From assembly GCA_963802275.1 (NCBI GenBank), contig CAWDIB010000004.1:558001-622000 (forward strand): a stretch of DNA of 64,000 nucleotides, given 5' to 3'. How positions within the stretch are numbered: the first letter of the stretch is position 1; every line of letters starts with the position of its first letter. Under the pieces are notes generated by a model that was not told the DNA's origin, did not search any database, and was given only the letters and a program-made list of their open reading frames with translations. This document shows, one piece after another, positions 1-9,929 of this stretch. The stretch comes from CAZMZW01 sp963802275 (GTDB taxonomy: Bacteria; Chloroflexota; Anaerolineae; Anaerolineales; Anaerolineaceae). Both the position numbers and the translations under genes were made by a program.

Positions 1-2545
1 CCCAACACCGGTCTGGTCAACGGTCTGGAAGGGATTGGCAGGCAGAATGCCTTCGCCGACATAAACAGCCAGGAAGTTACGTTCGGCATCATCGCGGCTG
101 TAACCATAGGTCATCTGGGTCAAGTCGTTGGTGCCAAATGAGAAGAACTCGGCCACCTGGGCGATTTCACCAGCAGTCAGTGCAGCACGCGGAATTTCAA
201 TCATCGTGCCGAATTTGTACGGGAATTCAACCTTCTTTTCCTGCATGACCAACCTGGCAATTTCCACCAGCCGGGGTTGAACATGAGTTAATTCATTCAC
301 ATGCCCGGTCAGTGGGATCATGACTTCCGGTTTCACGTCGATGCCCTTGAGAGCCATATTGGCGGCAGCCTCAAAGATCGCCCGTACCTGCATTTCCACG
401 ATTTCCGGCATGACGATGCTCAAGCGGATACCGCGCAAACCCATCATGGGGTTGGATTCATGTAATTTGCGCACCTCCGCTAACATCTTTTCCTTTTCAG
501 CCAATCCTTTGGTTTCACCCTTGACCCGCATGGTGATGACCTCTTCCAACAGGACTTCTTCAGAGGGAAGGAATTCATGTAAAGGTGGATCAATCAAGCG
601 GATGATAACCGGGTAACCATCCATCGCTTCAAACAAACCTTCAAAGTCCGAACGCTGGAAGGGCAGCAACTCATTCAAGGCAGCCGTGCGATCTGCGCTG
701 TTATCGGCCAAGATCATCCGCTGTACAATCGGTAGACGAGACTGTTCAAAGAACATATGTTCGGTGCGGCATAAGCCAATTCCCTTCGCGCCGAAGGACC
801 GCGCACGGCGGGCATCCTTGGGGTAATCAGCAGTTTGCCCAAACCTGCAGACCGGTAGTCGGCCAGCCTTTGGGTAGTTGGCGTGTGCCAGGGCGGGCGC
901 AAATTTCATCCGCCCAACCCAGGAGGGTGAGCAAATCAGTCTGTTCTTCAACTTTGACTTCTGTCAGAGGAAGCTGTCCAATGAATGCCTCACCAGTGGA
1001 GCCATCCAATGAAATCCAATCTCCCTCCTTTACTTGCTTGCCCTCGGCAACCATTACTCGCTTTTCAAGATCGATCTTGATGGCAGATGCGCCTACGATA
1101 CAAGGTACACCAAACTGCCGGGCAACCACCGCCGCATGGGAAGTGGCGCCGCCCTCGCTGGTCAGGATGCCCTTGGAGGCAATCATTCCGTGCACATCAT
1201 CCGGTTTGGTAAAAGGTCGCACCATGATGACATCCTGTTTTTCTTCCATGTGCATGCGTTCAGCGGTATCGGCATCAAAATAGACCCTGCCGACTGCCGC
1301 ACCCGGGGAAGCATTGACTCCCTTCGCAAAGAATTTTCCTTCCTTATGAGAGAGTTTTAACATTTGCGGATCAAATTGCGGGTGAAGAAGAGTATCCACA
1401 TGGTCGGAAGTGACCCGTTGGATAGCTTCTTCTTTTGAGATCATCCCTTCATTGACCATATCCACCGCAATCTTGATGGCTGCGCTGGCAGTGCGTTTGC
1501 CATTGCGGGTTTGCAGCATCCACAGCCGTCCATTTTCAATGGTAAATTCCATATCCTGCATATTGCGATGATGTTTTTCCAGGTTCTGGGAAATCTCCAG
1601 GAATTGTTTATAGGCCTCAGGCAGGGTCTCACCCATCTTTTCAAGCGGGTCGGTATTGCGAATGCCAGCCACCACATCCTCTCCCTGGGCGTTTAATAAA
1701 TACTCACCATACAGTTTCTTCTCACCGGTGGACGGATTGCGCGTAAAGGCAACACCGGTACCGGATTTCCAGCCGGTATTTCCGAAGATCATCGTCACAA
1801 TATTAACGGCAGTACCCAGGTTATCCGGGATGTGTTCTGCACGGCGGTAGTCCCTGGCTTTCTTTCCGTTCCAGGATTTAAAGACGGCGATGGTGGCGTA
1901 TTTCATCTGCTCGTAAGGATCCTGGGGAAAATCAAAACCTTTTTCTTTCTTTACTACTGCCTTGTAACGCTTGACCAGTTCCTTCAGGTCATCCGCGGTC
2001 AAATCGGTATCCAATTTTGCCTTGCGTTCTTCTTTGAATGTCTTCAACGTAACTTCAAAGGCATGATCATCAATTTCAAGCACGACCGTACCAAACATGG
2101 ACATCAACCGCCGGTAGGAATCATACACAAAGCGCGGATTCTCCGTTTTACGGATCATCCCTTCGGCAGTCACATCATTCAAACCAATATTCAGCACCGT
2201 ATCCATCATGCCCGGCATCGATTCCTTTGCGCCGGAACGGCAGGAAACCAACAAGGGATTTTCCGGGTCGCCAAACTTCTTACCGGATGCCTTCTCGACT
2301 TCTTTGAGCGCGGCCAGCATCTGTTCCCATAAACCTTCAGGGAATTTTTCACCAGTCGCCAGGAAAGCATTACAGGCTTCCGTGGTCACCGTGAAAAAAG
2401 GTGGAACAGGCAAACCGATGCGCGTCATATCCGCCAAGCCCGAGCCCTTGCCGCCCAACAAGCCGCGAACCCCATCCCATGAGCCGGCGTATTTTTCTGC
2501 TTCCGCCACTTCATTGAATAAATAAACCCATTTTTTTTCAGCCAT
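1..2545 (-). CDS. ppdK: Pyruvate, phosphate dikinase (3' end outside window; one-base frameshift)
   Basis: Interconverts pyruvate, ATP and Pi with PEP, AMP and PPi in the cytosol. From the start at 2545 (RBS ggagga just upstream) the frame carries the N-terminal ATP-grasp domain and the phosphohistidine swivel domain, with motif GGATSHAAVVAR and catalytic His near residue 470. It then hits a stop at 827-829. Homology continues without a break in another frame from about 831 to position 1: ADYPKDARRARSFGAKG, then the PEP-domain motifs GIGLCRTEHMFF and SFGTNDLTQM. Removing the single base near 832 restores the sequence WANADYPKD. About 275 further residues are present; the last roughly 50, including the usual catalytic Cys, lie beyond the window. 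The stretch CARPGTRQLPK just before the break looks unusual and may hide further indels. Most likely an intact gene with a sequence error. Confidence 0.93.
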
Positions 2546-2603
2546 GATTCCTCCGAATAAATCGTTCTTTCGATTATGATTTGTGAATTAATGCTAAGTT
2601 TTG

Positions 2604-2612
2604 ATTTTACCA
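2604..2612 (-). promoter_or_regulatory. Probable extended -10 promoter of ppdK
   Basis: On the minus strand TGG is followed by TAAAAT, about 60 bp upstream of the ppdK start. No good -35 is visible. The TGn-TATAAT style matches the promoters proposed for tyrS, the HNH gene, ileS and rpmH in this window. Confidence 0.4.
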
Positions 2613-2759
2613 CATGGGTGGGAACCCCTATCAGTTTCAGGTTTCTTAAATAAAACACCTATTTGATGGTTTTTCATGAAAATGTTCCGAAATAATCGTA
2701 AAAGAATAAGAATTACAATTGCAAAAGGAATTACAGATAATCAATTTTCGAGGAAAATA

Positions 2760-3179
2760 ATGAGGAAACTTTTTACAAAAACACTAATTACACTGATAAC
2801 TCTTCTACTGGCTGGCTGCAATTCTGCCTTACCCACTCCACCTATACAGATTCCTGAACACTTTCAACAAGCAGCAGAAGAAACCGCGGGAAACATCATT
2901 GATGGCCTGAGCAGACAGGATTATGAAATTTTCAGCAAGAACTTTGACCCTAAAATGAAAGCGGCAATTCCATCAACCGCCATGATTGAAGTGCAAAAAT
3001 TGCTTTGGGGTCAAAACGGTGAATTTCAAAGGATGCAGACTAAAAGTGTTTATGAAGAGAAGGGCTACTTCATCGGAGATTTCGATCTAATCTTCGAAAA
3101 AGGGAAAATAAGCATGCGGGTCGTTTACTCACCCACAGAACCTTACCAGGTGAGCGGCTTATGGTTTCCAACTAGTTAA
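2760..3179 (+). CDS. DUF3887-like lipoprotein
   Basis: 139-residue predicted lipoprotein. I start it at ATG 2760 (RBS gagga at 2750-2754), not at the in-frame ATG 84 bp upstream, because this places a classic type II signal peptide at the N terminus: MRKL, a hydrophobic stretch, then LLAGC with the lipidated Cys near residue 20. The mature part (AAEETAGNIIDGL, then a DYEIFSKNFDPKMKAAIP segment) resembles the small DUF3887 fold, an NTF2-like family with no known reaction. It stands alone and is A+T-rich compared with its neighbours. Membrane-anchored on the outer face by inference; function unknown. Confidence 0.7.
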   Translation: MRKLFTKTLITLITLLLAGCNSALPTPPIQIPEHFQQAAEETAGNIIDGLSRQDYEIFSKNFDPKMKAAIPSTAMIEVQKLLWGQNGEFQRMQTKSVYEEKGYFIGDFDLIFEKGKISMRVVYSPTEPYQVSGLWFPTS

Positions 3180-3289
3180 TGGGATATTTCCGAATTGACT
3201 ACTATTCTCTTTTCATCATTTCGTAGGATTTTTTAGCCATTAAGGTACAATGAACGAAGGCATTCAGCCACAGCATAAATGGAGGCAGC

Positions 3290-4147
3290 ATGGCACCTAA
3301 AAAAGTAAAACCGATGGGTTGGGATCAAAAACAACTACTGGTTTTCATCATTCTGCCAACTTTGCTGGGGCTCATATTTTCCACTTTAATCCCCAAACCG
3401 GTTATTGGCACAATCATCATGACCAAGACAATTGATGATTTGGAAACGGACCGAATCATCAGCCGGCTGCGGTATGCGGAGACTCACCCGGAAATTCGTG
3501 CGGTGGTTCTCATCCAAGATTGCCCCGGTGGAACAGTCAGCGGCACCGAGTTGATCTACCTGGAAGTGCTCAAACTGCGCCAAACGAAACCCGTGGTGAC
3601 CATGGTGCAGGGAATGTCCGCCAGCGGTTCCTATTACATTGCTGCTGCTTCTGATTACATCATTGCCAACCCATCGTCCATGGTCGGGAATGTCGGCATC
3701 GTTGGCAATATCCCGTCCAAACCAAGGGTGTATGAAGAAGAGTACTCAACCGGCCCATATAAGTTATGGGGATGGCCACAGGACTACTACATCCGGTTGA
3801 TGGATATCATGAAAGCCACTTTTCTTCAGGCAGTCTTGAATGGACGTGGAACAAAATTGCAGATCCCTCCCGAGCTGGTGCTGCGGGGCGAGGTCTATTC
3901 CGCCATCGAAGCAGCCCGTTTAGGCTTGATTGACACCATCGGCCCACAAAGCGATGCAATTGAAAAAGCTGCGGACATCTCCCACATCAGTCATTATGAA
4001 GTGGTTGACCTCGATAAGAAAGTCTTGGAAACAAAACCCACTACAACCAGGGCGGGTGGGAATATCTATGAACTGGATGAAAATGGCAATCCCACCGGCA
4101 AGCTGCGGGAACCGGGTTTATATTATCTATACATGGCAGGCATGTGA
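3290..4147 (+). CDS. S49 family membrane serine peptidase (SppA-like)
   Basis: 285 residues with one N-terminal signal anchor (about 17-35) and a crotonase-like S49 protease domain. S49 enzymes use a Ser/Lys dyad and act on signal peptides or membrane-protein fragments. The Ser lies in MSASGSYYIAAASDYI (Ser112), and Lys158 in STGPYKLWGWPQ fits the dyad Lys. The short length matches single-domain SppA-type proteases, not the doubled E. coli form. Strong RBS (ggagg) seven bases before ATG. Its stop overlaps a possible GTG start of the next gene, so the two are almost certainly co-transcribed. Substrate unknown. Confidence 0.85.
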   Translation: MAPKKVKPMGWDQKQLLVFIILPTLLGLIFSTLIPKPVIGTIIMTKTIDDLETDRIISRLRYAETHPEIRAVVLIQDCPGGTVSGTELIYLEVLKLRQTKPVVTMVQGMSASGSYYIAAASDYIIANPSSMVGNVGIVGNIPSKPRVYEEEYSTGPYKLWGWPQDYYIRLMDIMKATFLQAVLNGRGTKLQIPPELVLRGEVYSAIEAARLGLIDTIGPQSDAIEKAADISHISHYEVVDLDKKVLETKPTTTRAGGNIYELDENGNPTGKLREPGLYYLYMAGM

Positions 4148-4158
4148 GGATATTAAGA

Positions 4159-5688
4159 ATGAAAAGACAATATTTATTAATTGCCCTGATCTGTCTGCTC
4201 CTGCCGATTATAGCAAGGGCATTGTGGTATTACCAGGGATTCTACTTCCGCAGCCCGCTTGACCAGGCGCCCGAGTATGAAAAGTTCATGGTACCGCTAC
4301 CCACCCTCGCGACCCAACCTGCACCACAATTCATTGAAAACGGTTTCAACAAGAAAGTGCTGATTGATTATGCCCATACCAACCGTTTTAATCTGGCAGA
4401 GATCGATTCACTAACCCAGGCTCTTTTGCATCTGAATGCCAGTATCGAGCTGGACAAGGATGGTAAGAATTTGACCAGCAAGCTGCAGGATGCGGATGCC
4501 TATGTCATCATCGCCCCTACCACTGCTTTCAATATTGAAAGCATTCAGACAATTGAGAATTTTGTTAAACGTGGAGGGCGGTTACTGATTGTCGCTGACC
4601 CCACCAGAACCAATCAGAATTATTACGTGGATGTACAAAACAGCATTCTTTATGCCAACCAGGTAATTGATCCGTTCAGGATTGCCTTCAAGACCGATTA
4701 CATTTACAGCATTACACATAATGAAGGCAATTACCGTAATGTGTTTGCCGTTCCAGCCGAAGAAAACAAGCTAACCCACGACATTGAGAATATTATCTTT
4801 TATGGCGCACATCCCCTGACAGGTGTTCTTGTTCCATTGTTGAAAGGAGACGAAACGACCTTGGCTTCCGGAACAGATCAGGGCGGTGACTCAGTCATGG
4901 CTGCCTCATCAATGGATGGAAAGGTGTTGGCGCTAGGGGATATGGGTTTTATGGTCACCCCATACCATCAAGTAGCGGACAATCATCGCCTGGTGCTCAA
5001 TATTGCCGAATTTTTAGCCGGCGAATCAAGGCCGCGATCCATCACTGATTTTCCAAATCTATTCATCCGACCGGTGGTGATCCTCGAAACAGAAGATCTT
5101 GCAATGGATAAGAATCTTCTAACCGAGTTGTCTTCGCTGCAATCCGCTTATGAATCACAAGGGTTGGAAATCGCCATCTCCAGCCAACCTGAGGAAGGGA
5201 AGGATTTGCTGATTCTGGGAACCTATCCATCTTCCTCAATTTTAAATAATCATCTGCTAAGTAACGGCTTTGAAATGAAATATTCTGTAGTGACAGATTT
5301 GATATCGTCACCAACTACTTCAACGACCAACAACGCATCTACCACCCCTACCCCTCCACCAGTGAGAATTGAATATAACAATAATAGTTACCAATTTCCA
5401 GGTATTGGTACCATCCCATCACGAGGATTTAATTTCATTCTTTATAATCAAGGCGAGAAGCGAAATACACTCATCCTCCTGGCTGAATCCCGGAAGAATA
5501 TTATTGATTTAATAAAATTCATTAATAAGGGGTCATTAAAGGGGTGCATGGTCCAACCTAACCTGGCAGTATGTCCAAGCGGCATTGCTGTTAAGGAAAT
5601 TTCCACCCCCACTCCACTGGCAGCCACAGCCACACCCACGCCCGCAGAAGCGATCACCCCAACACCAACGCCAACCCCGGCTGGCTAA
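4159..5688 (+). CDS. Secreted/membrane-anchored DUF4350-like protein
   Basis: About 509 residues. A GTG at 4144 overlaps the previous stop, but ATG 4159 is preferred: tgagga lies eight bases upstream and a signal/anchor helix (MKRQYLLIALICLLLPII) follows at once. The segment YVIIAPTTAF ... FVKRGGRLLIVADPT is typical of DUF4350/GldG-like domains, which have a class I glutamine-amidotransferase-like fold without a demonstrated reaction. A later segment, ALGDMGFMVTPYHQVADNHR, also fits that family. The C terminus is a low-complexity Thr/Pro tail (repeated TPTP), likely a flexible wall or surface linker. Directly coupled to the S49 peptidase, so a joint role is likely but unproven. Confidence 0.65.
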   Translation: MKRQYLLIALICLLLPIIARALWYYQGFYFRSPLDQAPEYEKFMVPLPTLATQPAPQFIENGFNKKVLIDYAHTNRFNLAEIDSLTQALLHLNASIELDKDGKNLTSKLQDADAYVIIAPTTAFNIESIQTIENFVKRGGRLLIVADPTRTNQNYYVDVQNSILYANQVIDPFRIAFKTDYIYSITHNEGNYRNVFAVPAEENKLTHDIENIIFYGAHPLTGVLVPLLKGDETTLASGTDQGGDSVMAASSMDGKVLALGDMGFMVTPYHQVADNHRLVLNIAEFLAGESRPRSITDFPNLFIRPVVILETEDLAMDKNLLTELSSLQSAYESQGLEIAISSQPEEGKDLLILGTYPSSSILNNHLLSNGFEMKYSVVTDLISSPTTSTTNNASTTPTPPPVRIEYNNNSYQFPGIGTIPSRGFNFILYNQGEKRNTLILLAESRKNIIDLIKFINKGSLKGCMVQPNLAVCPSGIAVKEISTPTPLAATATPTPAEAITPTPTPTPAG

Positions 5689-5719
5689 GAGATAAGAATC
5701 AATATCCACATCCTGTCAT

Positions 5720-7630
5720 TCAAAATAATTCTATTAAGTGAACCAATGGATATTGACCATGCTGATAATATACATGGTCGCTTACAACCTTTAGACCGGC
5801 TTTTTCAAGTTTCGATAAATAACTAATCTGGCCGACCTTTTGCTTTTTTTCAGCAACCAACCAAATTCTTGATGAGGATTTCTTGATGCTCAATAAAATA
5901 GAAATTGTTCTATCCATTTCCTGATAGATGGCAACATTTGAAAACATGGAAGCCTGTTCAGGTGGAAGACCTATCCATACAGTCTTTGGAAACCCAAAAT
6001 TGAAATAATGGTACCAAAGTGGTTGGTTGTAAGCATCAACGGCAATTACATCGTCCTTTGTGCTTGAATGGGAAAGCATTATTGAAAATTCTTGATAAGC
6101 AATTTGATCTTTTCCATAGTAGGGATCATCTTGATTAGAGATCAAAGTCAAAAATGGCAAAGTAATACACAAAAGAATAATTAATAAGCTAAAGGTTCTT
6201 GTTGAAATTATTGAGTACTTAATAAATATCGTAAGACCCACTGCCCCGACAACAAGGAGAACGATGGGGAATATAATTCCAATCGAAATCCCAGCACTGA
6301 GAATCCGGATCCAGCCGACATCTGATGGAACGCCATCAAAGAAAGCCAGCCAATGACCAATGGCCGGGATGGCTTCGACATGAGAAATATTGGTTTCATT
6401 CAGCCGGTAATGAAAATGTTCCCACAAGAATTGAGAATAATCAGCCGAAGAGATTAAAACGGAGCCAAGCTGCATTAAAACTCCGATGAAGATGATCAAG
6501 CAAAGCAAAATTCTTCCCCAATTATTTTTGTGCGTAAGGATGGATTCCACCAATGAAAAAAGGCAAAGGATCCATAAAGGTATGACTGGCAATAAAAATC
6601 TTGTACTCCAGGTGAAGGTCCACCATTCCGAGTCATAGAAAAAAGCTTGAAGCATGGCGATACCAACAGATGAGCTGAGAGCGAGCAGATAATCAAGCCT
6701 AACAATGCGAGTTTTTTTTATCAATGGCGAAACGAAAACCAACAGTAAAGCCGGAGAGTAAATCAGGAATCCTTTTGAAAGACTGAGGAATATGCGGAAT
6801 AACGATTCCAAAAAGTATTCATGTTCAATATTTGGGAAATAAGATGGCAGACGCGATAGATAACTAATGGAAAATCTGCCACTGCTGTCCTTTAATAAAA
6901 GAATGGCGGTAAAAATAAAAATGACCGTGAGAGTGATCAAATATACTTTGTTTGTTTTGTTCAGTTCAAGTTGGTCTTTTATTGATAAAAGAGAATTAAG
7001 CGTTTTTCGTTTGGTAAGGAAATAATAAGCAAGCAGTGGTGCACAAACGATCAATAATTCCTTGGTCCATATCGCCAGCAAAAGGAAAAACAAGGCAGCT
7101 GCCATTTTTACCGCATGAGATTTGTAATTTGGTTTTTCTTGTAGAATGCTTTCAATTTCAAAAAAAGAAGCGGTTAGAAACAGCATTGCCAATGGTTCAC
7201 GGAAAAAAGACCTTGAGTAAGCCAGTACCATCGTTGTAAAGCCAAAGATAAAGATGGTGACTAGGATGGTTTGTTTTGGAAAACCCCTTTTTTGGGCGAT
7301 TCTGATAAGCAAATAACCTGTCAGGGCAGAATAGAACGGGGAGAGCAAAAAAAAGCACTGCAAACCGCCGGTATGCATTCTTTCGGCCAGCCCATAGGCA
7401 ACAATTCCCAACCAAACATGTGGAGGTGCGATACCCGCATAATTACCCTGAAGGCGCTCATTGCCGTAAACCTGATAAGCTGAGAAATTTCCTGTAACGT
7501 AATAACTCTGGGCAGCACTGGCAAACAATTGCTCATCATCCGTTCCTGGCACCCCGCTGAAAAATAATAAAAACCCAATTAATAGGATAAAAAATAAAAC
7601 CGATGCGAATTTACCGTCGCTTTGGCTCAT
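5720..7630 (-). CDS. Multi-pass membrane protein, GT-C glycosyltransferase-like
   Basis: 636 residues with roughly a dozen hydrophobic helices. After the first helix comes an acidic motif, GTDDEQ (residues 29-34), in the position where GT-C (ArnT/PMT-type) glycosyltransferases carry their catalytic Asp/Glu in the first outer loop. A soluble C-terminal part of about 120 residues follows the last helix. By inference it transfers sugar from a lipid carrier at the outer face, but the acceptor cannot be named and sequence support is only topology plus the DDE motif. It is A+T-rich, stands alone between two plus-strand genes, and may be accessory. Confidence 0.55.
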   Translation of the reverse strand: MSQSDGKFASVLFFILLIGFLLFFSGVPGTDDEQLFASAAQSYYVTGNFSAYQVYGNERLQGNYAGIAPPHVWLGIVAYGLAERMHTGGLQCFFLLSPFYSALTGYLLIRIAQKRGFPKQTILVTIFIFGFTTMVLAYSRSFFREPLAMLFLTASFFEIESILQEKPNYKSHAVKMAAALFFLLLAIWTKELLIVCAPLLAYYFLTKRKTLNSLLSIKDQLELNKTNKVYLITLTVIFIFTAILLLKDSSGRFSISYLSRLPSYFPNIEHEYFLESLFRIFLSLSKGFLIYSPALLLVFVSPLIKKTRIVRLDYLLALSSSVGIAMLQAFFYDSEWWTFTWSTRFLLPVIPLWILCLFSLVESILTHKNNWGRILLCLIIFIGVLMQLGSVLISSADYSQFLWEHFHYRLNETNISHVEAIPAIGHWLAFFDGVPSDVGWIRILSAGISIGIIFPIVLLVVGAVGLTIFIKYSIISTRTFSLLIILLCITLPFLTLISNQDDPYYGKDQIAYQEFSIMLSHSSTKDDVIAVDAYNQPLWYHYFNFGFPKTVWIGLPPEQASMFSNVAIYQEMDRTISILLSIKKSSSRIWLVAEKKQKVGQISYLSKLEKAGLKVVSDHVYYQHGQYPLVHLIELF

Positions 7631-7730
7631 AGTAAAAATTACCCAAATCTATTATATGGTTGAAAAGGGAATTTTCATTTTTGATATTTTATACAGTATC
7701 ATTGAACCCATTCCATTTGGAGAACTGATT

Positions 7731-8597
7731 ATGAAAGAGAAGCCATTTTTAGGGGTGATCGGTGGTTCCGGTTTATACCAGATTTCTGGTTTGGAGGAAA
7801 TACAATCTCTGGAAATGGAGACACCTTTCGGAAAACCAAGCTCTCCGGTTGTCCTTGGCCGGTTGGCGGGAAAGAAAGTGGCATTCCTTGCCCGGCATGG
7901 CATCGGCCATGTTTTTCTTCCGAGTGAAGTGAATTACCGCGCCAATATTTTTGCCATGAAAATGCTGGGGGTTGAAAGGATCGTGAGCATATCCGCCTGC
8001 GGCTCATTACGCGAAGACTTTTCACCCGGGCACATTGTCATCCCAGACCAACTGGTTGATTTTACAAAAAAGCGAACGTATACCTTTTTTGGAGAAGGTT
8101 TGGTTGCCCATGTTGGCGTGGCTGACCCTTACTGCCCTGCACTCAGAAAATCCTTATTCGAGTCCGTGCAATCGGTTGGCGGGATTGTTCATGCAGGCGG
8201 AGCCTACCTCACCATAGAAGGTCCGCGGTTTTCAACCAAGGCTGAATCCAACCTTTACCGTCAATGGGGCATGTCCATCATCGGTATGACCGCCATCCCG
8301 GAAGCATTTCTCGCCCGGGAAGCGGAAATGTGCTACGCCACCATGGCGCATGTCACTGACTATGATGTCTGGCACACCAGTGAATCACCGGTCACGGTCG
8401 AAATGGTGATCAAAATCCTCAACCAGAATACTGAAATTGCTCAAAAATCCATTGTGCGCTTGTTGGAAACATTACCGGATCAATCCCCTTGCGATTGCAG
8501 CCATTCACTTTCCAATGCCATTCTAACCAATAAGCAATTCATCAGCCAAAAAACAAGGGAAAAGCTGGACATCCTGGTCAAGAAATATTTGACCTAA
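7731..8597 (+). CDS. mtnP: S-methyl-5'-thioadenosine phosphorylase
   Basis: 288 residues; phosphorolysis of methylthioadenosine to adenine and methylthioribose-1-phosphate (methionine salvage, polyamine by-product removal). The start at 7731 is chosen over an upstream in-frame ATG (7656) because ggag lies at 7719-7722 and the protein then begins MKEKPFLGVIGGSGLY, the phosphate-binding start of the family. Further signatures: ARHGIGH, SACGSLREDF, LTIEGPRFSTKAES, GMTAIPEAFLAREAEMCYA and TDYDVW with the two Asp residues that bind the purine. The SACGS and TDYD patterns favour MTA over guanosine as substrate. A terminator hairpin follows at once. Confidence 0.9.
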   Translation: MKEKPFLGVIGGSGLYQISGLEEIQSLEMETPFGKPSSPVVLGRLAGKKVAFLARHGIGHVFLPSEVNYRANIFAMKMLGVERIVSISACGSLREDFSPGHIVIPDQLVDFTKKRTYTFFGEGLVAHVGVADPYCPALRKSLFESVQSVGGIVHAGGAYLTIEGPRFSTKAESNLYRQWGMSIIGMTAIPEAFLAREAEMCYATMAHVTDYDVWHTSESPVTVEMVIKILNQNTEIAQKSIVRLLETLPDQSPCDCSHSLSNAILTNKQFISQKTREKLDILVKKYLT

Positions 8598-8606
8598 GTA
8601 CAAATA

Positions 8607-8632
8607 AACAACCGCCTTGGCGGTTGTTTTTT
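8607..8632 (+). terminator. Rho-independent terminator of mtnP
   Basis: Perfect 10-bp stem AACAACCGCC / GGCGGTTGTT with a TT loop, followed by a T run to 8632. It lies between the convergent ends of mtnP and tyrS and abuts the tyrS stop codon. Confidence 0.88.
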
Positions 8633-9842
8633 ATTTAACTAGACGGATTGCTTTCCGCTTGCCCACCTGCAGCACTCCGGGTTGAAATGAAGAATTTACA
8701 TCCTCAATGACCTTACCGTCCAGCCGCACTCCTTTTTGGTCAATCAAACGGCGTGCTTCGCTTCTGCTGGACACCAATCCTGAGTTCACCAGGATTTCCA
8801 GGATGGTCTTTTCCTGATTCACCTTGAATTCAGCGACTGATTCCGGTATGGCGTGCAACTGAAAGCGCTGGACGAAGTCATCCTGCGCAAGATTCGCTTC
8901 ATTCTCCCCATAAAAAATCGTGGTGACATGCAGAGCCAGCATCATTTTTGCATCGCGCGGATGGATGCGGTTGTTCTGCAAATCGGCTTCCATTTTTTCG
9001 ATCTCTTTTGGTTTCATGCTGGTCACAAGCCGGAAGTAGAGTGGCATGGCTTGATCAGGAATGCTCATCAGTTTTCCGTACATATCCTGGGCATTGGTTT
9101 GGATGGGAATATCATTCCCCATAGACTTGCTCATTTTCTGCACCCCATCCGTTCCGGGCAAAATGGGCATGCAAATGCCAATATTCGGTTTGGCACCCAG
9201 GGCAGTCATCACCTTCCTGGAAGCCGTGACAATATTAAAGAATTGGTCGGTTCCGCCCACTTGAACATCCGCCTGCAGATTAAAAGCATCATATCCCTGC
9301 ATGATGGCGTACATGGTCTCGTGCAAATAAATGGCATCGCCTCGTTCCCAGCGGAGTTTGAATTTTTCCCGACTCAGGAATTGTTGAACTGTGAAATTGG
9401 AGGCGAGCTTGATCAAATCAGCAAAGCTGAGCTTTGAAAGCCATTCCGAGTTGTAGCGTATCTTTGTTTTCTTCGGATCCAAAATACGGAAGGCCTGTTC
9501 CTCATAGGTGCGTGCATTCTCTTTAATTTTCTGCGGTGATAAAATCGGGCGGGTCACATCCTTGTCCGAAGGATCACCCACCAGGGCTGTATAATCCCCG
9601 ATCAGGAAAGTCACTTCATGACCGAATTCCTGGAATTGAGCCAATTTTCGCATGGTGATGGTGTGGCCAAGATGTAAATCGGCTTTGGTGGGATCATAAC
9701 CGCAATATAATTTCAACGGCCGTCTTTCCTGTTCGGCTTCCTGCAACCGGCCGCGCAATTCAGACGTCATGGCTTTTTTTACTTCCTCATCGCCATAATC
9801 CGTCCCCTGCATCAGGTAGGTAACTTGTTCCTCTATATTCAC
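8631..9842 (-). CDS. tyrS: Tyrosyl-tRNA synthetase
   Basis: 403 residues, class Ic synthetase charging tRNA-Tyr. HIGH-like motif HLGH at 57-60, KMSKS at 236-240, C-terminal S4 RNA-binding domain (ILVNSGLVSSRSEARRLIDQ). The arrangement LYCGYDPTKADLHLGH is typical of the TyrZ-like bacterial branch. The start is GTG at 9842 with cggag six bases upstream. No T-box is present: the leader is only about 20 nt after an extended -10 promoter, in contrast to ileS. Divergent from the HNH gene and convergent with mtnP. Confidence 0.95.
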   Translation of the reverse strand: MNIEEQVTYLMQGTDYGDEEVKKAMTSELRGRLQEAEQERRPLKLYCGYDPTKADLHLGHTITMRKLAQFQEFGHEVTFLIGDYTALVGDPSDKDVTRPILSPQKIKENARTYEEQAFRILDPKKTKIRYNSEWLSKLSFADLIKLASNFTVQQFLSREKFKLRWERGDAIYLHETMYAIMQGYDAFNLQADVQVGGTDQFFNIVTASRKVMTALGAKPNIGICMPILPGTDGVQKMSKSMGNDIPIQTNAQDMYGKLMSIPDQAMPLYFRLVTSMKPKEIEKMEADLQNNRIHPRDAKMMLALHVTTIFYGENEANLAQDDFVQRFQLHAIPESVAEFKVNQEKTILEILVNSGLVSSRSEARRLIDQKGVRLDGKVIEDVNSSFQPGVLQVGKRKAIRLVK

Positions 9843-9869
9843 ACCATACTCCGTTGTTTAATGGGAAAA

Positions 9870-9878
9870 ATTATACCA
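9870..9878 (-). promoter_or_regulatory. tyrS: Extended -10 promoter of tyrS
   Basis: Minus strand TGG followed by a perfect TATAAT, about 28 bp before the GTG start. No convincing -35 is visible, as is usual for extended -10 promoters. Confidence 0.65.
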
Positions 9879-9904
9879 GCGATGGAATTCCAAAATTCGC
9901 ATCG

Positions 9905-9913
9905 TGCTATAAT
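9905..9913 (+). promoter_or_regulatory. Extended -10 promoter of the HNH gene
   Basis: TGC followed by a perfect TATAAT at 9908-9913. The ATG at 9930 is only 17 bp after the box, so a transcript starting about seven bases downstream would have a leader of roughly 10 nt with no Shine-Dalgarno. Confidence 0.6.
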
Positions 9914-9929
9914 CCGTCTAATTTAAGCC

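Noticed and set aside
827..832. Selenocysteine or programmed frameshift in ppdK
   Set aside because: The TGA follows a frame change, no slippery site or SECIS-like element is evident, and similar breaks occur in unrelated genes of the window.
7656..7730. 25-residue N-terminal extension of MtnP
   Set aside because: No RBS; the family N terminus begins at ATG 7731.
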